Source: Sphaerochaetaceae bacterium
GTDB lineage: Bacteria > Spirochaetota > Spirochaetia > Sphaerochaetales > Sphaerochaetaceae
Direction: 5' to 3'
Length of the DNA stretch: 64,000 bases
Assembly (NCBI GenBank): GCA_028532765.1
Contig: JAQQAR010000008.1
Span: 124,001-188,000 of the forward strand
The notes under the pieces: generated by a model
The model's input: only the letters and a program-made list of their open reading frames with translations
Database searches by the model: none
Told to the model about the DNA's origin: nothing
Position numbers and translations under genes: made by a program
Shown here: positions 34,210 through 44,034 of the stretch, in pieces
How the letters are laid out: each line of letters starts with the position of its first letter
How positions within the stretch are numbered: the stretch's first letter is position 1

Positions 34210-34729
34210 TCGGTGCCTGCACTGTTGAAGCGAACCAGTTTACGGTCTCAGGAACCAATGGCCTCACTACATTGAGGGTAAATTGGCTTTTATCGAATAT
34301 TTGCGAGAGGTCAAAGACCGTTTGAAGTTCCAGCACATAGATCACCAGGGCACACACAATGCCAACTTCAACGACTCCCCACAGGAAACCAAGCAGGCCA
34401 TTGACCGAGCGAAGGCCGGTTGCATTCAGTGCTGTTTCCAAGAGGTTTCCTACAAATCGCATCAAGGCATAGCCAATCAAGAACAGGATTACAAAACTGA
34501 TAAGACTTGCAAGCAGACTGGGAAGTGCGAATGATTGAACCAACAATGCAGCGATCAGCTTGGTGAACATCAGTGCAGAGAAAAACCCGACAATGTAACC
34601 ACTACGATGGCTGAATGCATCAGCAAACCCGCTAAGGGTGTCTGCGATTCCTCCAATGATTGCAAGCGAGAAAACGATAATATCAATCGAATTGAAATAT
34701 ACAGAACCTATAGTCAAACCCCACTGCAT
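34202..34729 (-). CDS. CvpA-family membrane protein
   Basis: A 175-residue inner-membrane protein with four hydrophobic segments and the CvpA-type pattern (NSIDIIVFSLAIIGGIADTLSGFADAFSHRSGYIVGFF at the start, RSVNGLLGFLWGVVEVGIV later). Members are linked to colicin V production and envelope stress, but the molecular role is unclear. AAGGAG stands before the ATG. It overlaps holB by 8 and murG by 16 bases. Confidence 0.85.
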   Translation of the reverse strand: MQWGLTIGSVYFNSIDIIVFSLAIIGGIADTLSGFADAFSHRSGYIVGFFSALMFTKLIAALLVQSFALPSLLASLISFVILFLIGYALMRFVGNLLETALNATGLRSVNGLLGFLWGVVEVGIVCALVIYVLELQTVFDLSQIFDKSQFTLNVVRPLVPETVNWFASTVQAPNV

Positions 34730-35802
34730 GTTGACTCCTTCACTGTTTTCAGCACAGTTGCTATTTGTTGTGCACTCGTTTCATGAGCAAGCTTTCCCAG
34801 ATTGCCACGCAACCTGAAGCGAAGCTTCTCGTCAGTAACCAAGGAAGAGACACCTTCCAGAAATTGCTTCACATCCAAGGTGTCTGGATAGAGCACTGTT
34901 GCCGCTTCCCTCTCTTCAAACAGACGAGCATTGTCTATCTGGTCACCTCTGCTCGTTGCCCCACCAAGGGGAATGAGCAGGGATGGACACCCAAACAACG
35001 CAATTTCAGCCAAGGTATTCGCCCCTGATCGGCTAACAACCACTGTGGCATGTTTCAACAGGAGGGGCAACGCCTCATCAATGAATGGCACCTCCTGATA
35101 GTGGTCATGTACTATATGTTGTACATCCTTTGCCCCGCACTGATGATAGACATATCCCATCTCAGTGAGGGAATCAAGAGACTCTCGCACCAACTCATTA
35201 ATCTGTGCAGAACCACTACTGCCTCCCAGTATAAGAATCAAGGGCTCTGCCGGCCCTAAGAACGCTGGCCTTTGCAATGCATCTTGTCTTGATGCGAGCA
35301 CCAGAGATCGGCGTACCGGGTTGCCGGTGACCACCAGCTTATGCTTCTTCAGCGATGTGAACCCCTCGGGAAAGGGAACACAGATACGTGATGAAAACCT
35401 TGCATTTATCCTGGTCGCCAGACCGGGTGTTGCATCGCTCTCATGACTTACCACCGGAATACGCAATACTGCCGCCGCCAATACTGGGGGTACTGATACA
35501 AACCCTCCCTTGGAGAAGAGTACCTCAGGTCTCTCGTCTCTCAGGATACGAAGCGCCTGGAAGAATGCAATACATATATTTCCGATGTCGAGAAAGTTCC
35601 TAAAGGACCAGTATCTTCGTAGCTTTCCCCACCGTATGGAAAAGAAGGGAATACCATAACGCCCTACAGCCTCCTTCTCCGAGGCCTCTTCACGCCCAAT
35701 CCAAAGGCAGCGGTACCCCGGAGAAAGAGCAAGCTCCTCATGAACTGCCAAGGCAGGAAAAACGTGTCCGAGGGTTCCTCCCCCTGTGTAACAGACTACC
35801 AT
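34714..35802 (-). CDS. murG: lipid II synthase MurG
   Basis: Transfers GlcNAc from UDP-GlcNAc to lipid I on the cytoplasmic face of the membrane (GT28). About 362 residues: N-terminal [44 protein letters not shown], and the C-terminal donor site with [12 protein letters not shown] and [12 protein letters not shown]. The start at 35802 (MVVCYTGGG) has no ribosome site; a TATAAT box ends exactly 6 bases before the ATG, so the message is probably leaderless. The longer frame to 35946 would run past that promoter. First gene of the murG-cvpA-holB-kinase-ntrC-dinG chain. Confidence 0.93.
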   Translation of the reverse strand: MVVCYTGGGTLGHVFPALAVHEELALSPGYRCLWIGREEASEKEAVGRYGIPFFSIRWGKLRRYWSFRNFLDIGNICIAFFQALRILRDERPEVLFSKGGFVSVPPVLAAAVLRIPVVSHESDATPGLATRINARFSSRICVPFPEGFTSLKKHKLVVTGNPVRRSLVLASRQDALQRPAFLGPAEPLILILGGSSGSAQINELVRESLDSLTEMGYVYHQCGAKDVQHIVHDHYQEVPFIDEALPLLLKHATVVVSRSGANTLAEIALFGCPSLLIPLGGATSRGDQIDNARLFEEREAATVLYPDTLDVKQFLEGVSSLVTDEKLRFRLRGNLGKLAHETSAQQIATVLKTVKESTCSGV

Positions 35803-35808
35803 GGCATC

Positions 35809-35817
35809 ATTATAGCA
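35809..35817 (-). promoter_or_regulatory. extended -10 promoter for leaderless murG
   Basis: TGC-TATAAT on the minus strand is an extended -10 box (hexamer 35809-35814). Six bases separate it from the ATG, so the usual +1 falls on the A of the start codon. The -35 region is poor. Confidence 0.6.
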
Positions 35818-35976
35818 CAACAGAAGTGGTTGCTCCAGTGGAATTGTATCAATTTGATACACCATGGGCAGAATTGTCCCATCTTTTCCAGACACTTCTA
35901 CTTTTCTTGCAACTCCAGTATGAGTATACTTACAAGAAGGGGCCAAGCCCCTATATTCGCAACAAGAGAGAAATTC

Positions 35977-38742
35977 ATGGGCACCTCACTATTTACCAAA
36001 CTGTTCGGAACCAAACAAGATAAGGACCTCAAATCCCTCAAGCCACTCGTAGAGCTGGTTAACAAGGAAGCAGCCTGGGCAGAGAGCCTCAGTGCTGAAG
36101 AGGTGCGCCAGCAAACCCAAAGCTTCAAGGATCAGGTGGAACAAGGTGCAAGCCTTGACTCCCTCTTACCCAAGGCATTCGCACTGGCACGAGAAGCAGC
36201 AAGCCGAGTATTGGGCGAACGACACTACGATGTGCAGATCATGGGAGCGGCGGTGCTTCATCAGGGAAAGATCCTGGAAATGAAAACCGGTGAAGGAAAG
36301 ACCCTCACCTGTGTTCCGGCTGCATATTTGAATGCGCTTACAGGAAAGGGTGTCCATGTAGTGACCGTCAACGACTATCTTGCAGGTCGTGATGCTTCCT
36401 GGATGGGCCCTGTCTATGAGTACCTGGGCCTTTCTGTGGGTGTAATCCTCTCATCCATGGATAATGAGGCAAAACGGAGTTCTTACTCCAAGGATATTAC
36501 ATACGGTACAAACAATGAGTTTGGGTTTGACTATCTCAGGGATAACATGAAGTGGTCTGAGCAGGAAAAGATACAGCCAAAACACCACTACTGTATCATC
36601 GATGAGATTGACTCAATCCTTATTGATGAGGCAAGGACCCCCTTGATCATCAGCGGACAGAGTGAGGATGACTCTGCACAGGTACTGGGAGCAGCTAAGA
36701 TAGCACCTCTACTCACTGAATGTGAAAAGAATCCTGATACCGGTGATTACTATGAACCCGACCCACTCGCCCGTTTCGACCGCAAGGCTCCCGTATTCGA
36801 GGAACATGGGGACTATAAGCTGGACGAAAAGCAAAAGCGGGTTTCCTTCACCAACCAAGGGATGAACCATATCGAGGAATTACTGAACAAGTATCATATC
36901 ATCAACGGTTCACTCTATGAGGATGAGAACTTCGAGTATGTCCACTACGTCACCCAGGCAGTAAAGGCTCTTCGTCTCTATACCGCCGATGTAGACTATG
37001 TGGTCGTTGAAGGACAGGTGCAGATTGTTGATGAATTCACCGGCCGTATACTCCACGGCAGGCGCTACAGCGAGGGTCTTCATCAGGCAATTGAGGCAAA
37101 GGAAAAAATCAAGATCCTTGGACAGAACAAGACGCTCGCCACAATCACATACCAGAACTTCTTCAGGATGTACGACAAGATCAGTGGTATGACCGGTACC
37201 GCAGATACCGAAGCTCCTGAGTTCCTCAAGATCTACGGCCTCGATGTTGTGGTCATACCGACCAACAAGCCGATCGTCAGAAAAGATTTTCCGGATTTGG
37301 TCTACTATAATGAAGAGTTTAAGTTCAAGGCCATCTGTGAGGAGATCCAGAAGGTCCATAGTACCGGTCAACCGATCCTTGTCGGTACCATCAGTATTGA
37401 GAAGAGCGAGCTGCTCTCAGTCCTGCTTCGCAGGATGGGCGTCAAGCACGAGGTACTCAATGCCAAGAACCATGCCAGAGAGGCCTTGATCATCGAGAAC
37501 GCTGGTGCCAAAGGTGCGGTTACCATTGCCACAAACATGGCAGGAAGAGGAACCGATATCAAGCTTGGTGGCAGCCTTGACGGGAGAGCAAGAGCCATCT
37601 GTGGGGCTGATGCTACTGCAGAGGAGCTTGCTGAAGCAATCAAGAAAGTATATCCAGCATGGAAGCATGATTATGAAGAGGTAAAGGAGCTCGGCGGGCT
37701 CTATATCCTTGGCACTGAAAGACATGAATCCAGACGTATCGATAATCAGCTGCGTGGTCGAAGTGGCCGTCAGGGTGACCCTGGTGCAAGCCGGTTCTTT
37801 GTCTCCCTGGATGATCCCCTGATGCGCCTGTTCGCCTCTGAAAACCTGAAGACCATGCTCGGCAAGATTGGCATGCAAGATGGGGAGCCCATTGAACACC
37901 GTATGCTGAGCAATGCAATCGAGAAAGCCCAGAAGCGTGTAGAGGATCGCAACTTTGAAATCAGGAAACACCTTCTTGATTATGATGATGTGCTCAATGA
38001 ACAGAGAAATTATCTCTATGACGAGCGTGATGCAATCCTTAGCGATGAGCATCTACTGGAACGTGTCAGGGGCATTTGTCATGATATCAGCGATGATATG
38101 GTTGACCAGGTATTCTCCGATGGCAAGGATGACAAGAAAGGAATCAAATTACTTGAGGAGATGCTCACCACATTCCACCTTGAGATTCCTCCCCTTCCCG
38201 AGCAAGCTTCTGCAGAGGAGTACAAACAACAACTACGGCAGTATATCGACAAGGAGATTGATGACAAGGTTGCCCTCACTGGAGAGAAACCATTCAACGA
38301 TTTCCTCCGTTTCAACTACCTCCGTCAGATCGATCTCAGATGGCAGGACCATCTCACTGCTCTTGAGGATCTTCGTGATGCCGTGGGCTTGAGAAGCTAC
38401 GCACAACGTAATCCCCTGGTTGAGTACAAGGTGGAAGGATTTGAGATTTTCACTGAGATGCTTGAAGGAATCAAGGTATTCATGGCACAAACCCTGGTCA
38501 GGGTGAAGATTACCAAACCGGAACAGCAGTACCGACAGAAGGCCAAGGAAGCCAAGACGGTGGAGAGTCACCAGGCACAAGGTGCTTTCAGTAGTGCAAG
38601 CCAAGGCCCCAGGAGAGTACAAGGTGGAGGAGACACGGCTCCCGTTACGGTAAGAAGACAGACCCCAAAGGTGGGAAGGAATGATCCATGCCCATGTGGG
38701 AGCGGTAAGAAATACAAGCATTGCTGCGGAAAGAATGCTTGA
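35977..38742 (+). CDS. secA: preprotein translocase ATPase SecA
   Basis: Motor ATPase of the Sec pathway, 921 residues. Walker A is MKTGEGKTL (102-110), Walker [18 protein letters not shown], with [13 protein letters not shown], motif III/VI blocks [14 protein letters not shown] and [13 protein letters not shown], and a C-terminal SEC-C zinc finger ([13 protein letters not shown]). ATG 35977 is chosen over the frame open to 35740, which overlaps murG. AAGAGAG precedes it. A TATACT box at 35925-35930 would start transcription near 35937, just at a GGGGC-CAA-GCCCC hairpin (35939-35951) in the leader. Confidence 0.96.
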   Translation: MGTSLFTKLFGTKQDKDLKSLKPLVELVNKEAAWAESLSAEEVRQQTQSFKDQVEQGASLDSLLPKAFALAREAASRVLGERHYDVQIMGAAVLHQGKILEMKTGEGKTLTCVPAAYLNALTGKGVHVVTVNDYLAGRDASWMGPVYEYLGLSVGVILSSMDNEAKRSSYSKDITYGTNNEFGFDYLRDNMKWSEQEKIQPKHHYCIIDEIDSILIDEARTPLIISGQSEDDSAQVLGAAKIAPLLTECEKNPDTGDYYEPDPLARFDRKAPVFEEHGDYKLDEKQKRVSFTNQGMNHIEELLNKYHIINGSLYEDENFEYVHYVTQAVKALRLYTADVDYVVVEGQVQIVDEFTGRILHGRRYSEGLHQAIEAKEKIKILGQNKTLATITYQNFFRMYDKISGMTGTADTEAPEFLKIYGLDVVVIPTNKPIVRKDFPDLVYYNEEFKFKAICEEIQKVHSTGQPILVGTISIEKSELLSVLLRRMGVKHEVLNAKNHAREALIIENAGAKGAVTIATNMAGRGTDIKLGGSLDGRARAICGADATAEELAEAIKKVYPAWKHDYEEVKELGGLYILGTERHESRRIDNQLRGRSGRQGDPGASRFFVSLDDPLMRLFASENLKTMLGKIGMQDGEPIEHRMLSNAIEKAQKRVEDRNFEIRKHLLDYDDVLNEQRNYLYDERDAILSDEHLLERVRGICHDISDDMVDQVFSDGKDDKKGIKLLEEMLTTFHLEIPPLPEQASAEEYKQQLRQYIDKEIDDKVALTGEKPFNDFLRFNYLRQIDLRWQDHLTALEDLRDAVGLRSYAQRNPLVEYKVEGFEIFTEMLEGIKVFMAQTLVRVKITKPEQQYRQKAKEAKTVESHQAQGAFSSASQGPRRVQGGGDTAPVTVRRQTPKVGRNDPCPCGSGKKYKHCCGKNA

Positions 38743-38761
38743 GGATTTGCCCGTCATACTG

Positions 38762-38794
38762 AAAAAGGAGACTGCATTTGCGGTCTCCTTTTTT
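38762..38794. terminator. bidirectional terminator between secA and the LysM/LytM gene
   Basis: AAAAAGGAGAC and GTCTCCTTTTT form an 11-bp perfect stem with a 10-base loop, with an A-run and a T-run at the sides. It serves both convergent genes. Confidence 0.85.
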
Positions 38795-38818
38795 GCTATG
38801 CTTTAAAAACGTTTGATT

Positions 38819-39934
38819 CTAGAAGAATTGCATGGGATCAAGCGCAATTCCAGATTGTTCGATACTGAAAAAGAGCGTCGGCTGCTCATAATCGGTGCCA
38901 CTGGTTCCGATACTTCCTATAACCTGTCCCTTTTCGAGACTTGCACCTATGCGCACATCATTACTTACATTCTCCAGATGGTAATAGCTGCTTCGATATC
39001 CACCCTCATGGCTGAGAATTACAAACCTTCCCCTGCCCTTCTGCTCATATCCTGCATCTACCACTTCACCCTTGGCTGAAGCTACAACAGCTTCTCCCCA
39101 ATCTCCTTCAATGAGGATTCCAGTGAGAATTTCACTGGCCCCGGTTGTCGGGTTCTCGAAAGACTGGCCAAAGAGCCTGCTGATAGATCCTAGGGACGGT
39201 TTCTGGAACTGGATGGGGGAAACATCAGTGAGCTGAGCAAGAGACGATGATGAGGTATCAGGAATGAAAAGCTCCTGACCAACGAAAATTCTCTCATTCT
39301 TCAGGTTGTTGAGCTCCTGCAAGGTCTTCCAGCCCAAGGTAGGACTGTACTTTCGGGCGATTGTGCTGAGCATATCCCCTTCCCTGACCGTATAGAGCTG
39401 ACCATCACGGTCGGGAATGGTAAGGGTAACCCCTTCCTTGACAGCTTGGATGTTCCGGATTTTGTTCACACTGATCAGGGTCTGTGGCTTGAGACTATAC
39501 AATTCTGCGATGGACGCAAGATCCTCACTCTCCTTGACCTGATGTTCTGCATACTGGATGGAAGCACTACTGGTGGTGGGAGCTCTACGAAGGGGAGAAG
39601 AATCATCGATTGCCCTGGCACTCTCCGTATCCACTACCGGTGCATCAGATGGAGATACTGCTCCCTCTGGTTTTTCATCACTACTGATTTGCGGTGCATC
39701 AGCAATTTCTTTCACCTCAGGCAGTACTTCTTCTATCACCGTAGCTTGGTTTTCAGAACCTTGATTCTGCGCTGGAAAAAACTGATACCAGATCACGATT
39801 ACCACCACACAGATAGCGATACCCAGTGCAATCGTCCAGATCAGCCCTTTGCTCGGTCGGTTATTTTCAGAGCCATCCCTTCCTGAACGCCAAGAAGGCC
39901 GCTCTTGCATGTCATCATAGTAGTCTTTTCCCAT
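38819..39934 (-). CDS. membrane-anchored LysM protein with degenerate LytM (M23) domain
   Basis: A 371-residue envelope protein: cytoplasmic N-terminus, one membrane helix (about 31-52), an acidic linker, two LysM peptidoglycan-binding repeats (about 121-165 and 166-215) and a C-terminal M23/LytM domain (about 255-371). The metal ligands are lost: the HxxxD site reads GILIEG and the final HxH reads FFSIEQ, while the YYHLE histidine remains. It is therefore likely a non-catalytic amidase activator like EnvC or NlpD. It is divergent from the penicillin-binding protein with a 41-base gap, which supports a role in septal wall splitting. Confidence 0.85.
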   Translation of the reverse strand: MGKDYYDDMQERPSWRSGRDGSENNRPSKGLIWTIALGIAICVVVIVIWYQFFPAQNQGSENQATVIEEVLPEVKEIADAPQISSDEKPEGAVSPSDAPVVDTESARAIDDSSPLRRAPTTSSASIQYAEHQVKESEDLASIAELYSLKPQTLISVNKIRNIQAVKEGVTLTIPDRDGQLYTVREGDMLSTIARKYSPTLGWKTLQELNNLKNERIFVGQELFIPDTSSSSLAQLTDVSPIQFQKPSLGSISRLFGQSFENPTTGASEILTGILIEGDWGEAVVASAKGEVVDAGYEQKGRGRFVILSHEGGYRSSYYHLENVSNDVRIGASLEKGQVIGSIGTSGTDYEQPTLFFSIEQSGIALDPMQFF

Positions 39935-39963
39935 AGCTCGACATTACCTTTCCTACATAGTAG

Positions 39964-39969
39964 TATAAA
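39964..39969 (+). promoter_or_regulatory. -10 box giving a leaderless penicillin-binding protein message
   Basis: TATAAA ends 6 bases before the ATG at 39976, placing the expected +1 on the A of ATG. No Shine-Dalgarno sequence is present. The -35 region is not recognisable, so confidence is lower than for murG. Confidence 0.4.
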
Positions 39970-39975
39970 TCAATC

Positions 39976-41643
39976 ATGGCTACCAGTCCAAAACATACAT
40001 ATATCAAATTCTTCACCATGCTTATTTCCCTTGTTCTTGGGATTTTTTTCGTCAGATTGGCCTCTCTGATGCTTTTTAACCAGCCACAGACAAAAACATA
40101 CGACAATCCTGAGGTAGCAGAAAGCGTGATAAGAGGTACAATATATGACCGAAATGGAAGAATTCTCGCCATTGAACGCCCCTATTGGGGCGTTTACCTT
40201 CATCTTAACAAGATCGTGGACATCGCTCAGGTAAGTGAGGTCATTGCGCCTTTTGTAGAGATGAGCCCATCAGAGATACAACAGAAAGCTAGCAACTACA
40301 CCACCTATGCACAGATCAAGAAGGAGATAGACGACAGACAGGTAGAACCCCTTCGCAGCATCTTACAGGAACATGGCCTGCAGAACCAAGTAAACGTTGA
40401 GAAACGGATAGGGCGTTCCTATCCTGCACAATTTCACGCATCGCAGACCATTGGATTCACCAATGTAGAGATGGAGGGAATTGAAGGAATTGAGTTGAGT
40501 CAGGAAGAATTCCTCAATCCTTATCCAGAAATCGGGAACCGCGGCACTACCTATGGGGAGGATGTCATACTCACCCTGGATGTAAATATTCAATACGCCT
40601 TGGATGTACAGCTGCAACAAATTGCCGATGAATTCAACCCTGATTATGCAATGGCACTCGTACTCGATGCCCAAAATGGTGATATTCTTGGTATGTCCAG
40701 CTACCCTTGGTACGATATCAATGCACTGGGGCGTAGTAAGGAAGAACAGAGAAGAAACAATGCAGTGAACCTTCTGTATGAGCCAGGATCAGTGTTCAAG
40801 CTCTTCAGTATGGCTTCTATCCTACAGATTGGAGAAGCACAGACTGAAGAACCCTTTCTCTGTGATGGTTCCTACACCTTCAATGCAGGATCCAGCAATG
40901 TGACAATCAACTGCACCTCAGTCCATGGGGAGGTTGATGTGGAAACCATGCTTGCAAAATCATGTAATGGGGCAATTTCGCATTGGGCACTCCAGACTGA
41001 CCCTATTTCTTTTTATACTATGTTGGAACAAATGGGATTCACCTCCAGCTATGATATCTCGCTCCCATCCAAGGCAAAGGCATATATCGCAAACCCTTCC
41101 CAGTGGTCCGGAAGAACCCTCCCAACCATTGCCTTTGGACAAGAGCTCTTGGTAAGTGCCTTGCATCTCTGTACTGCAGCTACCGCACTCTCTCCTAAAG
41201 GGGAACTCATTGCTCCACATCTTATCCTCTCCCGCTCCTCTCCCGTGAGCGGAGAGAAAAGCTACCAACGGGAACGTACGGTAATCTCACAGGTGCTGGA
41301 ACCTTCGGTCACTGAACGTATCCGAGAAGGAATGCACCAAGCTACACTTCCAGGAGGCACGGGAATCCAGGCAAGTGTTGAAGGTGTGGACCTAGGGGTC
41401 AAGACGGGAACAGCCCAACTGTTCAATGAGGAGACAAAAAGTTATGAGGATGGAACCATCCTCGTATCGACACTTGGCATGGTACCGATTGAGAACCCAC
41501 AGTATATACTCTATGTAGGGGCGGGTAATCCAAAAGGGGCTTCTTTGTATGGATCAAATGTAGCAGCACCAGCGGTTGGAGCCATCGTCAGAACGCTTAT
41601 AAGTCAGGGGAAACTGATTGCAAGCGATACACCCCTCCTCTAG
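39976..41643 (+). CDS. class B penicillin-binding protein (FtsI-like transpeptidase)
   Basis: Cross-links peptidoglycan at the septum or sidewall. The 555 residues show an N-terminal membrane anchor (11-33), a class B dimerisation domain starting IRGTIYDRNGRILA (52-65), then the transpeptidase motifs: SVFK with Ser272, SCN (329-331) and KTG (476-478). No PASTA domains follow. In the usual dcw order ftsI follows ftsL; here that place is empty and this gene, 13 kb away, is the best candidate for FtsI. The TAG shares CTAG with the stop of the convergent FlhF-like gene. Confidence 0.92.
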   Translation: MATSPKHTYIKFFTMLISLVLGIFFVRLASLMLFNQPQTKTYDNPEVAESVIRGTIYDRNGRILAIERPYWGVYLHLNKIVDIAQVSEVIAPFVEMSPSEIQQKASNYTTYAQIKKEIDDRQVEPLRSILQEHGLQNQVNVEKRIGRSYPAQFHASQTIGFTNVEMEGIEGIELSQEEFLNPYPEIGNRGTTYGEDVILTLDVNIQYALDVQLQQIADEFNPDYAMALVLDAQNGDILGMSSYPWYDINALGRSKEEQRRNNAVNLLYEPGSVFKLFSMASILQIGEAQTEEPFLCDGSYTFNAGSSNVTINCTSVHGEVDVETMLAKSCNGAISHWALQTDPISFYTMLEQMGFTSSYDISLPSKAKAYIANPSQWSGRTLPTIAFGQELLVSALHLCTAATALSPKGELIAPHLILSRSSPVSGEKSYQRERTVISQVLEPSVTERIREGMHQATLPGGTGIQASVEGVDLGVKTGTAQLFNEETKSYEDGTILVSTLGMVPIENPQYILYVGAGNPKGASLYGSNVAAPAVGAIVRTLISQGKLIASDTPLL

Positions 41644-42641
41644 AGTGATGGGAAGAATTGATCAAGCTCAAGAGTAAATCCACGCAATCGGGGGACCAAT
41701 ACCGACGCATCAGCGCGATGAAAATCCTCAGGCACTCCCTGTCCATCAGCAAGGAAAGAGAGAGGAATCCCAGCCTCCTTGGCAAAGATCAGAATATTAC
41801 CTATTCCTTGTGTCTCATCGAGCTTGGTCACCAGTAATTTTCGTAGGTTATATTCACTGAACAGTTCATACTGCGCGATAAGGTCGGTGAATTTACTGCT
41901 TGCACTGACCACCAAGGTGTACTCACGTTCCTTGTCATCAAATGAGGAAAACAAGTCGGAAAGAGAATCCCTAAGCATCACATCCTTGCTGCTATGACCG
42001 GTGGTATCGACCAGAACATGGTCATAGGTCTCCAGGACATCTAGCAATCCAGACAATACTCCTGCATCGGTGGCCTCATATAGCGGGAGAGAGTACTCTT
42101 TTGCAAAGAATCTGACCTGCTCCAACGCACCAGGGCGATGCACATCGAAACTGAGCAAAGCAACTTTCTTTCCTTCTTTTGCCCGGAGATGGATAGCAAG
42201 TTTTACCAGGCTGGTGGTCTTCCCCACCCCTGCCGGTCCTACCAACACTACATACCGATGTTGGACTGAATCCTCAAATTGCAGGTCCTCAAGAAGATAC
42301 TGGAAAAACTGGACTTCAAGCTCTGCTTGCCCCAAGGTCTTCTCATCGGGTAATAACATGCTCCTGATTTGTTCGATTCTGGCAGAAGGAATTTCATTCT
42401 GCTCCATGAGGTAGGAAAGATGTTCCTCTGCATTGAAGACAGGCTCCTCAACTACCGCTTCTTCAATGGGTTCCTGCTCCTCCACCAGGAAGAAGGTGAT
42501 GCGGCAACGTTTTTCCTTGCGCATACCCTTTTTCACTTGGAAATCCTTACGCGTATGAACACGCACTGCACTTCCCCACTGGGTGCGGGCTTCTTTCAAT
42601 GCATGTTCATAGTCTTCTGCCTCGAGCGTTAGGAATTCCAA
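41640..42641 (-). CDS. FlhF-like SRP-family GTPase
   Basis: An SRP-type GTPase of 333 residues. The NG domain has G1 GPAGVGKTT (135-143), the DVHRPGALEQVRFFA insertion-box region, G3 DTTGHSSKD and G4 TKLDE. The first 110 residues form the FlhF-type basic and acidic leader (LEAEDYEHALKEARTQWGS). FlhF places the flagellum in motile bacteria, but no flagellar gene is near: it closes the run behind hslVU. The start is a TTG with AGGGGG 4 bases upstream. G3 has His where most SRP GTPases have Arg. Confidence 0.85.
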   Translation of the reverse strand: MEFLTLEAEDYEHALKEARTQWGSAVRVHTRKDFQVKKGMRKEKRCRITFFLVEEQEPIEEAVVEEPVFNAEEHLSYLMEQNEIPSARIEQIRSMLLPDEKTLGQAELEVQFFQYLLEDLQFEDSVQHRYVVLVGPAGVGKTTSLVKLAIHLRAKEGKKVALLSFDVHRPGALEQVRFFAKEYSLPLYEATDAGVLSGLLDVLETYDHVLVDTTGHSSKDVMLRDSLSDLFSSFDDKEREYTLVVSASSKFTDLIAQYELFSEYNLRKLLVTKLDETQGIGNILIFAKEAGIPLSFLADGQGVPEDFHRADASVLVPRLRGFTLELDQFFPSL

Positions 42642-42650
42642 ATTGCCCCC

Positions 42651-44030
42651 TTAGAGAATGAACTTGGAGAGGTCCTGATCCTGGAGAACATCACGCAACC
42701 GCTCATCGACGTATGCTGCGGTGATGGTGATGGTCTGCCCTGAAAGCTCATCTGCACTGAAGGATAGTTCTTCCAAGAGCTTTTCCATGATGGTGAACAG
42801 TCTCCTGGCACCTATATTATCATTCGTTGCATTCACTTCATAGGCTATCTCACTGACTTTCCTGATGGCCGCATCATCGAATATGATCTCCACACCTTCG
42901 GTCTTGAGCAACTCATGATACTGCATGGTCATCGCATTTGCAGGCTCTGTAAGTATCCGGTAGAAATCGTCAGAACTCAGGTCATCCAATTCAACACGAA
43001 GCGGGAAACGTCCCTGCAACTCAGGGATCAGATCACTGGGTTTGGAAACATGGAATGCACCACTGGCAATGAACAGAATATGTGTGGTATCGATCACGCC
43101 CCATTTGGTGGAAACGCTGGTACCTTCAACGATGGGGAGGATATCACGTTGAACACCTTCCCTGCTTACATCAATGCTGGATCCACCACCACCGCTTTTA
43201 GCGACCTTATCGATCTCATCGAGGAATACAATCCCCATCTGTTCTACCCGTTCCTTGGCCTCATCAATGGCACGGTCATTGTCCACTGCCTTCTCAGTCT
43301 CTTCCTCGGTAAAAATCTCCCGGGCACGTTTAACGGTCAACTTTCGGTTATGTCCACGTCCGTTCCCAAAGATAGATCCAAGGCTCTGCATTGCATCCTG
43401 CAGCTCTTCCATATTCGGCTGACCAAGGACCTCAATTCCGACCCGCTTCCTACTCTGGACATTGACTTCTATCTCTCGGTCATCGAACTTACCGTCCCTA
43501 AGCATCTCCCTGAAGCGTTCACGGGTAGCCTTCTGACTGTCGGTGAATGTACTGCCGGCCGGCACCACATCACTCTTCTCATCACCCTTGGCCTGGGGAA
43601 GCAACATATCGAGAAGACGCTCCTCTACCCTGCTTGCCACCTTTTCCTTCTCAGCCTCGGCAAGTTCAGCTTTCACTTGCTGGACAGCAATGCTCATAAG
43701 GTCCCTGATGATCGATTCAACATCCCTACCGACGTACCCTACCTCTGTATACTTGGTAGCCTCTACCTTGATAAATGGAGCGTTGGACAGCTTTGCGATA
43801 CGCCTTGCTATCTCGGTCTTTCCCACTCCAGTGGGGCCGATCATGATGATGTTCTTGGGAGAGACTTCATCCCTGATTTCCTCAGGAAGCCGCTTCCTGC
43901 GAGTCCGGTTGCGAATCGCAACTGCTATGGTTCGTTTGGCCTTCTGCTGGCCAATGATATATTTATCTAGTTCTGAAACAATCTGAGAAGGCTTGAGCTC
44001 ATCAAGCTTCCTGCTTGCTGAATATCCCAT
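42651..44030 (-). CDS. hslU: HslU ATPase of the HslVU protease
   Basis: AAA+ unfoldase of 459 residues that feeds HslV. It begins LKPSQIVSELDKYIIGQQKAKR; Walker A is GPTGVGKTE (65-73), the pore region is EVGYVGRDVES, the charged I-domain spans about 110-240, Walker B is IVFLDEIDKVA and the C-terminus ends DLSKFIL, the tail that inserts into HslV. Four bases separate it from hslV. Confidence 0.97.
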   Translation of the reverse strand: MGYSASRKLDELKPSQIVSELDKYIIGQQKAKRTIAVAIRNRTRRKRLPEEIRDEVSPKNIIMIGPTGVGKTEIARRIAKLSNAPFIKVEATKYTEVGYVGRDVESIIRDLMSIAVQQVKAELAEAEKEKVASRVEERLLDMLLPQAKGDEKSDVVPAGSTFTDSQKATRERFREMLRDGKFDDREIEVNVQSRKRVGIEVLGQPNMEELQDAMQSLGSIFGNGRGHNRKLTVKRAREIFTEEETEKAVDNDRAIDEAKERVEQMGIVFLDEIDKVAKSGGGGSSIDVSREGVQRDILPIVEGTSVSTKWGVIDTTHILFIASGAFHVSKPSDLIPELQGRFPLRVELDDLSSDDFYRILTEPANAMTMQYHELLKTEGVEIIFDDAAIRKVSEIAYEVNATNDNIGARRLFTIMEKLLEELSFSADELSGQTITITAAYVDERLRDVLQDQDLSKFIL

Positions 44031-44034
44031 ATGC

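Noticed and set aside
35740-35976. Longer N-terminus of SecA
   Set aside because: It would overlap murG and its start, and the added residues do not resemble SecA; the normal start [11 protein letters not shown] is at 35977.
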